Assembly: GCA_035645145.1 (NCBI GenBank)
Contig: DASQNC010000002.1
Coordinates: 142,210 to 206,209, forward strand
Length of the DNA: 64,000 bases
Origin: Azospirillaceae bacterium
GTDB lineage: Bacteria > Pseudomonadota > Alphaproteobacteria > Azospirillales > Azospirillaceae
Direction: 5' to 3'
Under the pieces are notes generated by a model, which saw only the letters and a program-made list of their open reading frames with translations, was not told where the DNA came from and did no database searches. Both the position numbers and the translations under genes were made by a program. Below are positions 52,568-64,000 of this stretch, one piece after another. Each line of letters opens with the position of its first letter. Positions within the stretch are counted from its first letter, which is position 1.

Positions 52568-55500
52568 GTGCTCCAGGGACCCCGCATCTACAACCTGTTC
52601 CCGACGCTCGCCGGACCCATTGAGGGCTGGGGGCATCATCTCGACCGTGTCCAGGCCATGGGTTTCGACTGGGTCTGGCTCAATCCCGTGCACACGCCGG
52701 GTGCGTCGGGCAGCCTGTACGCCATTGCCGACCTGTGGCATCTGAACCCGGCACTGCGCAACGGTGCGGACGCCGACGACCAGCGGCTTCTGGCCGGCTT
52801 CGTCGAGGACGCCCACGGCCGCGGCCTGAAGGTCATGCTGGACCTGGTGGTCCGCTACACGGCCCGCGATGCGCGGCTGGTCACCGAGCACCCGGACTGG
52901 TTCCGGCGTGACGCCAACGGCGAACTGCACGTGCCCCGCGCGGCCGATGGGTTCACCCTGTGGCACGATCTGGCCGAGGTGGACTGGCGCCGGCCCGAGA
53001 TCGCTGCCGCCGCGGCCGCGGAGTGGCGCGAATGGGTCTCGGCCATGGTGCGCCTGGGTGTGGACGGATTCCGGTGCGTGTCGACCACCGGCGTGCCGGC
53101 CGCGGTGTGGAGCGAGCTTGTTGCCGCCGGCCGGTCGGTGCGGCCGGATCTGGTGTTCGTGGCCGATGTGCTGGGCGCGCCGGTGGAGCAGGTGCGGGCG
53201 CTGAAGGGCGTCGGCTTCGACTACCTGTTCTCCAGCGCCAAATGGTGGGACCTGCGCTCGGAATGGTATTTGGAGCAGCAGCGGGCCCTGCGCGATGTGG
53301 CGCCGACCATCGCGTTCCCGGAAAGCCACGATACCCGGCGGGTGGCGGCCGAGGCGGGCACCGACGACCCCGAACAGTTGGCCATGCGGCTGCGGTTCGC
53401 CTACATGGCGGCGGCGACCGTCGGCACCGGCGTGATGGTCCCGATCGGTTTCGAATACGGCTTCGCCAAGCGCCTGGATCCGGCCGCCACCCGGCCCGAG
53501 GACTGGGAGGAGCCAAGGGTCGACCTGACCGGCTTCATCGCCGCGGCGAACGCCATGAAGGCCGCGGCGCCGGCCCTGAACGTCGAGGTGCCGTTGCACC
53601 GGGCAACCGCCCCGCAGAACCCGCTGGTCGGGCTGGTGCGGGCGGACGGCGCCGACATGGGCGCGGTGGCGCTGCTGAACCCCGATCCCGCGGCACCCCA
53701 CGCCATTGATCCCGGCCCCATCCTGTTCGAGACCGGCGGCCGTTTCGACCGGCTGGAGGAGGTGACCCCCGGCGCGGCGCCCGGCGATGGAATCCTCGTC
53801 CCCGGGCGGCCGGTCGAATTGAAACCGTTGGAGGTGCGGGTGTTCCGCGGCCTGTCCGGCGGTGCGCGGTCCGCCGCCGATCCGGAAGGGTCGCGCCAGC
53901 GGCTCGCCCGCTTGGCGGGCGAACGCGTCGCCATCGAGGGCGTGTCGCCGGAGATCGACGGTGGCCGCTTCCCCGTCAAGCGGGCGGTCGGCGACGTGCT
54001 GGAGGTGTCGGCCGACATCTTCGGCGACGGCCACGACAAGATCGCCGCGCGCCTCTTGTGGCGCGAGGCCGACCGCAACGAATGGCACGCGGCCCCCATG
54101 GAGTTCCTGGGGAACGACCGGTGGGTCGGTCGTGTGCCGCTGACCCGCAACACCCGCTATCTCTACACCATCGAGGCCTGGCGCGACCCCTATGCGACCT
54201 GGCGCAACGAGGTGGTCAAGAAGCGCGACGCCGGGCAGCCGGTCCGCCTGGAGATCATCGAGGGCCGTCGGCTCCTGGACCGGATGGAGGGGGGCACGGA
54301 CCCGCGGATGCGCGAACTGGCCGCCCAGGTGGACGCCGCCCCGGACGAGACCGCCAGGCTGGAACTGCTGCTCGGCCCGGATGTCCAGGCCCTGATGACC
54401 GAGAGCGGTCCGCGCGACAATGTCAGCCGCTACGGGCGCGAGCTGGAAGTGGTGGTCGATCGGACCGCGGCCCGGTTCTCGGCCTGGTACGAGATGTTCC
54501 CCCGGTCCGCCGGCCCCGGCCTGCGGCACGGCACCTTCGACGACGTGATCAAACACCTGCCCTATGTCCGGGACATGGGGTTCGACGTGCTGTACTTCCC
54601 GCCCATCCATCCCATCGGCACGACCAAGCGCAAGGGCCGCAACAATGCGCTGGTCGCCCAGCCCGGCGAGCCTGGAAGCCCCTATGCGATCGGCTCGCCC
54701 GAGGGTGGGCACGACGCCGTGCATCCCGAACTCGGGACATTGGAGGACTTCCGGCGGCTGGTGAAGGCGGCCGAGGCGGAAGGCCTGGAGATCGCCATCG
54801 ATTTCGCCATCCAGTGTTCGCCCGACCATCCCTGGATCCAGGAGCACCCGGAGTGGTTCGAGTGGCGGCCCGACGGGTCCATCCGGCACGCCGAGAACCC
54901 GCCCAAGAAGTACGAGGACATCGTCAACGTCCACTTCTACGACGCGGCCCTGCCATCGGTCTGGTACGCGCTTCGGGACGTCGTGCTGTTCTGGGCGCAG
55001 CAGGGGGTCCGGATCTTCCGGGTGGACAACCCGCACACCAAGCCGCTCCCGTTCTGGGAGTGGATGATCCGCGAGGTGCAGACCCGGTACCCCGACACGA
55101 TCTTCCTGTCCGAGGCGTTCACCCGGCCCAGGCTCATGTACCGGCTGGCAAAGCTGGGCTTCACGCAGAGCTATTCGTACTTCACCTGGCGCAACCGCAA
55201 ACAGGAACTGGTCGACTACCTGACCGAGTTGACCCAGGACCCCCCCAAGGATTTCTACCGCCCGAACTTCTTCGTCAACACGCCCGACATCAACCCGCCT
55301 TATCTGCAGACGGGCGGCCGGGCGGCGCATCAGGTGCGCGTGGTCCTGGCGGGTACCCTGTCGGGGGTCTACGGCGTCTACAGCGGCTTCGAGCTGTGCG
55401 AGGCCACGCCCGTTCCCGGCAAGGAGGAATACCTCAATGCCGAGAAGTACGAGATCAAGGACTGGGATTTCGACCGACCCGGCAACATCCGCGACTACAT

Positions 55501-55837
55501 CACGCGTCTGAACCGGATCCGGCGTGACAATCCCGCACTGCACGCCATGGCGCCCCTGGCCTTCATGCCGGCGCACGACGACAACGTGCTGTTCTATGGC
55601 AAGGCCACGCCCAGCGGCGACAACTGCATCCTGGTTCTGGTGAACCTGGATCCACACCAGGCGCACGGCTGCTGGATCGAGATGCAGCTCGAACGGCTGG
55701 GCTTGCCCGGCGACGGTGCCTACCGGATCGAGGAGCTGTTCTCGGGCGACCGCTTCACGTGGCACGGCCGGCACCACCACGTCCATCTGGACCCGAACTG
55801 GAACCCCTGCATGATCCTGCGCGTGACGCCGGGATAG
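52568..55837 (+). CDS. glgE: GlgE maltosyltransferase with N-terminal degenerate GH13 domain
   Basis: 1089 residues. The C-terminal about 650 residues are GlgE, which adds maltose from maltose-1-phosphate to alpha-1,4-glucan: VFWAQQGVRIFRVDNPHTKP holds the nucleophile (Asp820) and TIFLSEAFTRP the acid (Glu849). The N-terminal about 420 residues are a second GH13-like barrel whose catalytic sites are lost: DLVVRYT for DxxxNHT, GFRCVS with Val171 for the nucleophile Asp, and ADVLG where the acid Glu should be; SHD is kept. The GTG at 52568 follows AGGGA by 7 bases; longer in-frame starts would run through the operator repeats. Confidence 0.93.
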   Translation: MLQGPRIYNLFPTLAGPIEGWGHHLDRVQAMGFDWVWLNPVHTPGASGSLYAIADLWHLNPALRNGADADDQRLLAGFVEDAHGRGLKVMLDLVVRYTARDARLVTEHPDWFRRDANGELHVPRAADGFTLWHDLAEVDWRRPEIAAAAAAEWREWVSAMVRLGVDGFRCVSTTGVPAAVWSELVAAGRSVRPDLVFVADVLGAPVEQVRALKGVGFDYLFSSAKWWDLRSEWYLEQQRALRDVAPTIAFPESHDTRRVAAEAGTDDPEQLAMRLRFAYMAAATVGTGVMVPIGFEYGFAKRLDPAATRPEDWEEPRVDLTGFIAAANAMKAAAPALNVEVPLHRATAPQNPLVGLVRADGADMGAVALLNPDPAAPHAIDPGPILFETGGRFDRLEEVTPGAAPGDGILVPGRPVELKPLEVRVFRGLSGGARSAADPEGSRQRLARLAGERVAIEGVSPEIDGGRFPVKRAVGDVLEVSADIFGDGHDKIAARLLWREADRNEWHAAPMEFLGNDRWVGRVPLTRNTRYLYTIEAWRDPYATWRNEVVKKRDAGQPVRLEIIEGRRLLDRMEGGTDPRMRELAAQVDAAPDETARLELLLGPDVQALMTESGPRDNVSRYGRELEVVVDRTAARFSAWYEMFPRSAGPGLRHGTFDDVIKHLPYVRDMGFDVLYFPPIHPIGTTKRKGRNNALVAQPGEPGSPYAIGSPEGGHDAVHPELGTLEDFRRLVKAAEAEGLEIAIDFAIQCSPDHPWIQEHPEWFEWRPDGSIRHAENPPKKYEDIVNVHFYDAALPSVWYALRDVVLFWAQQGVRIFRVDNPHTKPLPFWEWMIREVQTRYPDTIFLSEAFTRPRLMYRLAKLGFTQSYSYFTWRNRKQELVDYLTELTQDPPKDFYRPNFFVNTPDINPPYLQTGGRAAHQVRVVLAGTLSGVYGVYSGFELCEATPVPGKEEYLNAEKYEIKDWDFDRPGNIRDYITRLNRIRRDNPALHAMAPLAFMPAHDDNVLFYGKATPSGDNCILVLVNLDPHQAHGCWIEMQLERLGLPGDGAYRIEELFSGDRFTWHGRHHHVHLDPNWNPCMILRVTPG

Positions 55838-55872
55838 GCGCGCGTTCGAGCCTGTTGCCCGAAGGTGCCGCG

Positions 55873-55910
55873 GCAAACGGCCTCCGGAGATCCGTCCGGG
55901 GGCCGTTTGC
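55873..55910 (+). terminator. Hairpin between glgE and treS
   Basis: GCAAACGGCC (55873-55882) pairs with GGCCGTTTGC (55901-55910), and the inner CCGGA/TCCGG extends the stem. It has no T tract. It may lower read-through into treS, which starts 130 bases later. Confidence 0.6.
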
Positions 55911-56039
55911 GGCCGGCCCCGCCGGAAATCACCCGGCCGCTTCAACTCCGTGCGGATCGGTCGGCAACCCCTCGCGGCTTCCACGTGTTCTCGGTGGTGC
56001 CTCTTCCCGCCGATCCTCCGCTGCCGAAGCCCAGGACAC

Positions 56040-59345
<3,306 letters not shown>

Positions 59346-59355
59346 GGGTTGCCCC

Positions 59356-61638
59356 ATGCCGGATGATGCCCGCACGCCCCCGCAGACCAACGCCGGGACG
59401 AAATCCCGGCCCATGGCCGAGACCGATAATATGCAAGCGCCGACCGAACCCGCCCACTGGCTGGCCATCCAGGCGCTGGTCCGGGCCGAGAATGGCGACC
59501 CCTTCGCCATCCTGGGACCGCACATGGAAGGCGGCCGCCTGTCCGTGCGCGCGTGCCTTCCCGGGGCCAGCCGGGTGGCGGTGGTCGATGCCGACACCGG
59601 CGGCGAGGTCGGGGTGATGGCGCGCATCCACGAGGACGGGGTTTTCGCCCTGGCCATCGACGGACGCGACCGCTCCTTCCGTTACCGGCTGCGGGTGGAT
59701 TGGGCGGCGGGTGGCCGGAGCGAGTTCGACGACGCCTACCGGTTCCCACCGGTCCTGGGCGACTTGGACATGCACCTGCTGGCCGAGGGCACCCACCTGC
59801 GCAACTATGAGCGATTGGGTGCCCATGTCCGCGAGATCGACGGCGTGGCCGGCACCGCCTTCGCCGTTTGGGCCCCCAATGCCCGCCGCGTCAGTGTTCT
59901 CGGCGACTTCTCGGGCTGGGATGGACGCCGCCTGCCCATGCGCAAGCGGCACGAGGCCGGTGTCTGGGAATTGTTCGTCCCAGGCGTGGCCCCCGGCAAC
60001 GCCTACAAGTACGAGATCCTGGGAGAGGCGGGGAACCTGCTGCCCCTGAAGGCCGACCCCTTCGCATTCCAAGCCGAATTCCCGCCAAGGACCGCGTCCG
60101 TCGTAACGCGCCCCTCCGAACACCGCTGGGCCGACGAGGGGTGGCGCCATCGTCAGGCTTTGGCCGACCACCGCGCCGAGCCGGTCTCGATCTACGAGGT
60201 TCACCTGCCGTCCTGGCGCCGGGCCGAGGGCAACCGTTACCTGAGCTACCGTGAATTGGCGGACCAGCTCGTGGCCTATGCCAAGGACATGGGCTTTACG
60301 CATCTGGAACTGCTGCCCATCACCGAATACCCGTTCGATGGATCCTGGGGCTACCAGCCGGTCGGCATGTATGCGCCCACCAGCCGCATGGGTGAGCCCG
60401 ATGATCTGCGTGCCTTCGTGGACCGCTGCCACGAGGCCGGCATCGGAGTGCTGATGGATTGGGTGCCGGGCCATTTCCCGACCGATCCCCATGGCCTCGG
60501 CCTGTTCGACGGCACGCACCTGTACGAGCACGCCGATCCGCGTCAGGGTTTCCACCAGGATTGGAACACCCTGATCTACAACTACGGCCGGCGCGAGGTG
60601 CAGAACTTCCTTTTGGGAAGTGCCCTGTACTGGCTGGATCAGTTCCACTTCGACGGGCTGCGCGTGGATGCGGTCGCGTCCATGCTCTATCTCGACTACA
60701 GCCGTAAGGCCGGCGAGTGGGTCCCCAACCGCTACGGCGGGAACGAAAACCTGGAGGCGATCGACTTCCTGCGCCGGATGAACGAGCTGTGCTACGGCCA
60801 GCACCCCGGCACCATGACCATGGCGGAGGAGTCCACCGCCTGGCCGGGCGTGTCCCGGCCCGTGTACCTGGGCGGCCTGGGCTTCGGCTTCAAATGGAAC
60901 ATGGGTTGGATGCACGACACCTTGCTTTACATGAGCAAGGATCCCATCCATCGCCGCTACCATCACCACAACCTGACCTTCGGGCTGATCTACGCCTTCT
61001 CGGAAAACTTCGTGCTGCCGCTGAGCCACGACGAGGTGGTGCACGGGAAAGGGTCGCTGGTCGGCAAGATGCCGGGCGACCGTTGGCAGAAGTTCGCCAA
61101 TCTGCGGGCCTACTACGGTTTCATGTGGACCCATCCCGGCAAGAAGCTGCTGTTCATGGGCGGCGAATTCGCCCAGGAGCGGGAGTGGAACCACGACCAG
61201 GGCCTCGACTGGCACCTGCTGGACGATCCGCTCCACAAGGGCATGCAGACCCTCGTGCGTGACCTGAACCACCTGTACCGTGGGTTGCCCGCCCTGCATG
61301 AGCTGGATTGCGATCCGGCCGGCTTCGAATGGATCGAGGCCAACGACAGCGACAACTCGGTCCTGGCCTATCTGCGGCGTGGCCGGAACGGGAAGGGCTT
61401 GGCGGTGGTGGTGTGCAATTTCACCCCCATCCCGCGGATCGACTACCGTCTGGGTGTGCCGGAGGCCGGCCGCTATGTGGAGCGTCTGAACACCGATGCC
61501 GGCCTGTATGGCGGATCGGACGTGGGCAATGCCGGCGGGGTCGTGGCCGAGCCGGCGGAATGCCACGGGCGGCCGCATTCCCTGCGGATCACCTTGCCGC
61601 CGCTCGGCACCCTGGTGTTCGAGCATGTGACGGAATAG
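59356..61638 (+). CDS. glgB: 1,4-alpha-glucan branching enzyme
   Basis: 760 residues. Two N-terminal CBM48-type modules (DPFAILGPH... and [21 protein letters not shown]) precede the GH13 barrel: [16 protein letters not shown], nucleophile in [16 protein letters not shown], acid in [11 protein letters not shown], and [14 protein letters not shown]. It makes alpha-1,6 branches on the glucan built by GlgE. The ATG is 8 bases behind AAGGG, right after treS. Confidence 0.97.
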   Translation: MPDDARTPPQTNAGTKSRPMAETDNMQAPTEPAHWLAIQALVRAENGDPFAILGPHMEGGRLSVRACLPGASRVAVVDADTGGEVGVMARIHEDGVFALAIDGRDRSFRYRLRVDWAAGGRSEFDDAYRFPPVLGDLDMHLLAEGTHLRNYERLGAHVREIDGVAGTAFAVWAPNARRVSVLGDFSGWDGRRLPMRKRHEAGVWELFVPGVAPGNAYKYEILGEAGNLLPLKADPFAFQAEFPPRTASVVTRPSEHRWADEGWRHRQALADHRAEPVSIYEVHLPSWRRAEGNRYLSYRELADQLVAYAKDMGFTHLELLPITEYPFDGSWGYQPVGMYAPTSRMGEPDDLRAFVDRCHEAGIGVLMDWVPGHFPTDPHGLGLFDGTHLYEHADPRQGFHQDWNTLIYNYGRREVQNFLLGSALYWLDQFHFDGLRVDAVASMLYLDYSRKAGEWVPNRYGGNENLEAIDFLRRMNELCYGQHPGTMTMAEESTAWPGVSRPVYLGGLGFGFKWNMGWMHDTLLYMSKDPIHRRYHHHNLTFGLIYAFSENFVLPLSHDEVVHGKGSLVGKMPGDRWQKFANLRAYYGFMWTHPGKKLLFMGGEFAQEREWNHDQGLDWHLLDDPLHKGMQTLVRDLNHLYRGLPALHELDCDPAGFEWIEANDSDNSVLAYLRRGRNGKGLAVVVCNFTPIPRIDYRLGVPEAGRYVERLNTDAGLYGGSDVGNAGGVVAEPAECHGRPHSLRITLPPLGTLVFEHVTE

Positions 61639-61663
61639 GGCAGGGGGGAGGACGGGACTGGAT

Positions 61664-61732
61664 ATGGTGTCCGGCGCGCTGTTCCTCGGCTTCACCGTGC
61701 GATTGGTGCTGACCGGGCGACCGGCCGCCTGA
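61664..61732 (+). pseudogene. 3' remnant of a second LysE-type gene
   Basis: This piece reads [22 protein letters not shown] and stop, nearly the same as the last 22 residues of the intact LysE gene that ends at 62473 ([21 protein letters not shown]). The DNA also matches closely over about 55 bases. It is the tail of a lost tandem copy, left by duplication and deletion. Confidence 0.8.
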
Positions 61733-61819
61733 CCGCTTGGCGGTCGCCCGCGGACTGGTCCCGGGGCGTTGGCCGTCCTATCTTCGGAGCCAGCAACGCC
61801 CCGTCTTGGAACGCCACCC

Positions 61820-62473
61820 GTGCCGATCGATCCCGATCTCTTCCGGCTCTATCTGGTCGCCGTGGGCATCCTGGTCCTGATGCCGGGGCCGGACTCCCTT
61901 CTGGTGCTGACCCGCAGCATCGTCGATGGGCGCCGGGCCGGGGTCATGGCGGCCACGGGCATTACGCTGGGCAACCTGATCCATACGATTGCGGCCGCGG
62001 CCGGTGTTTCGGCGCTGGTGGTCGCGTCCCCCATTCTGTTCGACATCCTGCGCTATGCCGGGACCGCCTATCTGGCCTGGATCGGCGTCCAGGCATTGGC
62101 GGCGGCGTGGAACGGGTGGCGGGGACGTGCGTCGGCGCCGCCGGAAACGGCGGACCGGCGGCAGGCCGGTGTGTTCGGCCAGGGGCTCCTCACCAACCTG
62201 CTGAATGCGAAAGTCATACTGTTCTACCTGGCCTTCGTGCCCCAGTTCGTGGCGCCCGCGCTGGGGGACGTGCCGTTGCAGATCCTTCTGCTGGGCGTGG
62301 TCCTGGCCATCGGGGGCTTCGGGTACCTATTGGTGCTGACGGTCCTGGCGTCGGGGGCGGCGCAACGGGCGTTGCGGTCCCCGGCGGTGCGGACGTGCCT
62401 GGACGCGGTGTCCGGCGTGCTGTTCCTCGGCTTCGCCGTGCGGCTGGTGCTGACCGAGCGTCGGTTCGCTTGA
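61820..62473 (+). CDS. LysE-family exporter
   Basis: 217 residues with six helices. [46 protein letters not shown] is the N-terminal LysE/RhtB motif, and [23 protein letters not shown] the central one. It probably exports an amino acid or homoserine-lactone-like compound. The start is GTG at 61820; a TTG at 61769 is in frame but would add non-family residues. It interrupts the glycogen genes, with a relic of another copy just upstream. Confidence 0.9.
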   Translation: MPIDPDLFRLYLVAVGILVLMPGPDSLLVLTRSIVDGRRAGVMAATGITLGNLIHTIAAAAGVSALVVASPILFDILRYAGTAYLAWIGVQALAAAWNGWRGRASAPPETADRRQAGVFGQGLLTNLLNAKVILFYLAFVPQFVAPALGDVPLQILLLGVVLAIGGFGYLLVLTVLASGAAQRALRSPAVRTCLDAVSGVLFLGFAVRLVLTERRFA

Positions 62474-62490
62474 CCTCCGGCCTCCCTGCC

Positions 62491-64000
62491 ATGAGCGGCC
62501 CCGCCACCCTCCGCCGGCGCGTCCTGCCCGGCCGCCCGTATCCGCTCGGCGCCACCTGGGACGGGAAGGGTGTCAACTTCGCCCTGTTCTCGGCCAACGC
62601 CACCAAGGTCGAATTGTGCCTGTTCGACCCTTCGGGCGAGCAGGAGGTGGAGCGGGTCGCGCTGCCCGAGTTCACCGACGAGGTCTGGCACGGGTACCTG
62701 GCCGATGTGCAGCCCGGCCAGCTCTATGGTTATCGGGTGCACGGACCGTATGAGCCCGCGGCCGGGCACCGCTTCAATCCCAACAAGCTGTTGATCGACC
62801 CCTATGCCCGCGCGCTCCAGGGCGAGGTGCGCTGGACCGACGCCCACTACGGCTATCAGGTCGGTGCGGCACGCAAGGACCTGACCTTCGACCGGCGCAA
62901 CAATGCCCGCTACATGCCGAAATGCGTGGTCGCGGGCGGCGCCGGCCAAGCTGCGCCGGTCCGGCGGCCCGGAACGCCCTGGGCCGACACCGTGGTGTAC
63001 GAGGCGAACCTCCGCGGTTACACGATCCTCCACGACCGGGTTCCCGAGCGGTTGCGCGGCACGTGCGCGGGCTTCGCATCGGATGCCGTCATCGACCATC
63101 TGCGCGACTTGGGGATCACGGCGGTCGAGCTTCTACCTTGCCATGCCTTCACGCATGAGCCGCATCTTGTGGCCAAGGGGCTGCGCAACTTCTGGGGCTA
63201 CAACACGACCGCCTTCTTCGCTCCCGAGCCGCGCTACCTGTCGAACGGTGAGCCTTCGGAATTCCGGGCCATGGTGGACCGTCTGCACGATGCCGGGATC
63301 GAGGTGATCCTGGACGTCGTCTACAACCACACGGCCGATGGCGACCACCTCGGTCCCACCCTGTCCTTCAAGGGCATCGACAACGCCAGCTACTACCGGC
63401 TCGTCCCCGGCGAGCCCCGCCACTACATCAACGACACCGGCACCGGGAACACCCTGAACCTCTCCCACCCGCGCGTCCTGCAGATGGTCATGGACAGCCT
63501 GCGCTACTGGGTGGAGGAGATGCATGTCGACGGCTTCCGCTTCGACCTCGCCACCGCCCTGGCGCGTGAGGCCGACGGCTTCGATCCCGGCTCCGGTTTC
63601 CTCGACGCCGTACGGCAGGACCCGGTTCTGAGCCGGGTGAAGCTGATCGCCGAGCCCTGGGACGTCGGCCCGGGCGGCTACCAGGTGGGTCGGTTCCCAC
63701 CGGGGTGGGCGGAGTGGAACGACAAGTTCCGCGACACCGTGCGCGCCTACTGGCGGGGCGACGAGGGCAAGCTGCCGGAGCTGGCCACGCGGCTGACCGG
63801 GTCGGCCGACCTGTTCGACCGGCGCGGGCGCAAGCCGTGGGCGAGCGTGAACTTCGTGACCGCGCACGACGGCTTCACGCTGCACGACCTGGTCTCGTAC
63901 GACGACAAGCACAACGAGGCGAACGGCGAGGGCAACCGGGACGGCCACAGCCACAACCTGTCTTGGAACCACGGCGTGGAGGGGCCGACCGGCGACCCGG
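62491..64000 (+). CDS. glgX: Glycogen debranching enzyme GlgX (5' part)
   Basis: The first 503 codons are present; the gene runs off the end of the window. After the CBM48 module ([30 protein letters not shown]) the GH13 barrel shows [12 protein letters not shown], nucleophile Asp in [12 protein letters not shown], acid Glu in [14 protein letters not shown] and [16 protein letters not shown], all typical of GlgX, which removes alpha-1,6 branches left by phosphorylase. The ATG at 62491 is 17 bases after the LysE stop. Confidence 0.96.
   Translation, partial: MSGPATLRRRVLPGRPYPLGATWDGKGVNFALFSANATKVELCLFDPSGEQEVERVALPEFTDEVWHGYLADVQPGQLYGYRVHGPYEPAAGHRFNPNKLLIDPYARALQGEVRWTDAHYGYQVGAARKDLTFDRRNNARYMPKCVVAGGAGQAAPVRRPGTPWADTVVYEANLRGYTILHDRVPERLRGTCAGFASDAVIDHLRDLGITAVELLPCHAFTHEPHLVAKGLRNFWGYNTTAFFAPEPRYLSNGEPSEFRAMVDRLHDAGIEVILDVVYNHTADGDHLGPTLSFKGIDNASYYRLVPGEPRHYINDTGTGNTLNLSHPRVLQMVMDSLRYWVEEMHVDGFRFDLATALAREADGFDPGSGFLDAVRQDPVLSRVKLIAEPWDVGPGGYQVGRFPPGWAEWNDKFRDTVRAYWRGDEGKLPELATRLTGSADLFDRRGRKPWASVNFVTAHDGFTLHDLVSYDDKHNEANGEGNRDGHSHNLSWNHGVEGPTGDP

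Overview
This 64 kb window is chromosomal DNA from a high-GC alphaproteobacterium, most likely of the Rhodospirillales/Azospirillaceae kind. Several neighbourhoods are typical of that class: lptM-lysA-TIGR02302; HIG1 protein-cobO-etfB-etfA-hbd; dsbB next to coq7; DUF2125; and a divergent oxyR/ahpC-ahpD pair. About 54 protein genes, one tRNA-Leu(CAA) and one probable 6S RNA can be supported. The window cuts through glgX at the right end. I see no insertion sequence, CRISPR array, rRNA or prophage.

Layout. 0-10 kb: DUF2125 protein, TIGR02302 protein, lysA, a small lipoprotein, a TlpA-type thioredoxin, then the beta-oxidation and electron-transfer group hbd-etfA-etfB with a cobalamin adenosyltransferase and a HIG1 protein. 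10-19 kb: a Tat-type GH1 beta-glucosidase, small conserved proteins, a DUF4743/NUDIX protein, gluQRS, an esterase, an HNH protein, a likely secreted RNase A-like toxin with its immunity gene, coq7, dsbB and tRNA-Leu. 19-23 kb: three stand-alone regulators (receiver, cNMP-binding and HTH proteins) and the potassium transporter trkH. 23-28 kb: a GH17-GT2 beta-glucan synthase, a structured intergenic RNA that looks like 6S RNA, and typA. 28-35 kb: tamA and tamB for outer-membrane assembly. 35-37.4 kb: oxyR divergent from ahpC-ahpD, with a perfect OxyR-type ATAG-N7-CTAT site between them.

37.5-38.8 kb is a visibly AT-rich patch carrying one membrane protein with a DUF6161-like tail, the clearest sign of horizontal transfer here. 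38.8-40.6 kb holds a LysE exporter and an iron-type alcohol dehydrogenase. 41-51 kb is a long nucleoside uptake and salvage operon: BMP binding protein, ABC ATPase, two permeases, cdd, purine nucleoside phosphorylase, deoC, deoA, a DMT transporter and adenosine deaminase. After a periplasmic protein gene, 52.5-64 kb is a trehalose/alpha-glucan cluster: a two-domain glgE, a treS-maltokinase fusion, glgB and glgX, with a LysE gene and the 3' relic of a second LysE copy inserted between glgB and glgX. Together TreS-Mak, GlgE and GlgB form the GlgE route from trehalose to branched alpha-glucan.

The most interesting points are the free secreted RNase A-like toxin-immunity pair, the AT-rich DUF6161-like island, the overlapping inverted repeats upstream of glgE, the degenerate GH13 domain fused to GlgE, the 6S RNA candidate and the OxyR operator that lies over the apparent oxyR start codon.
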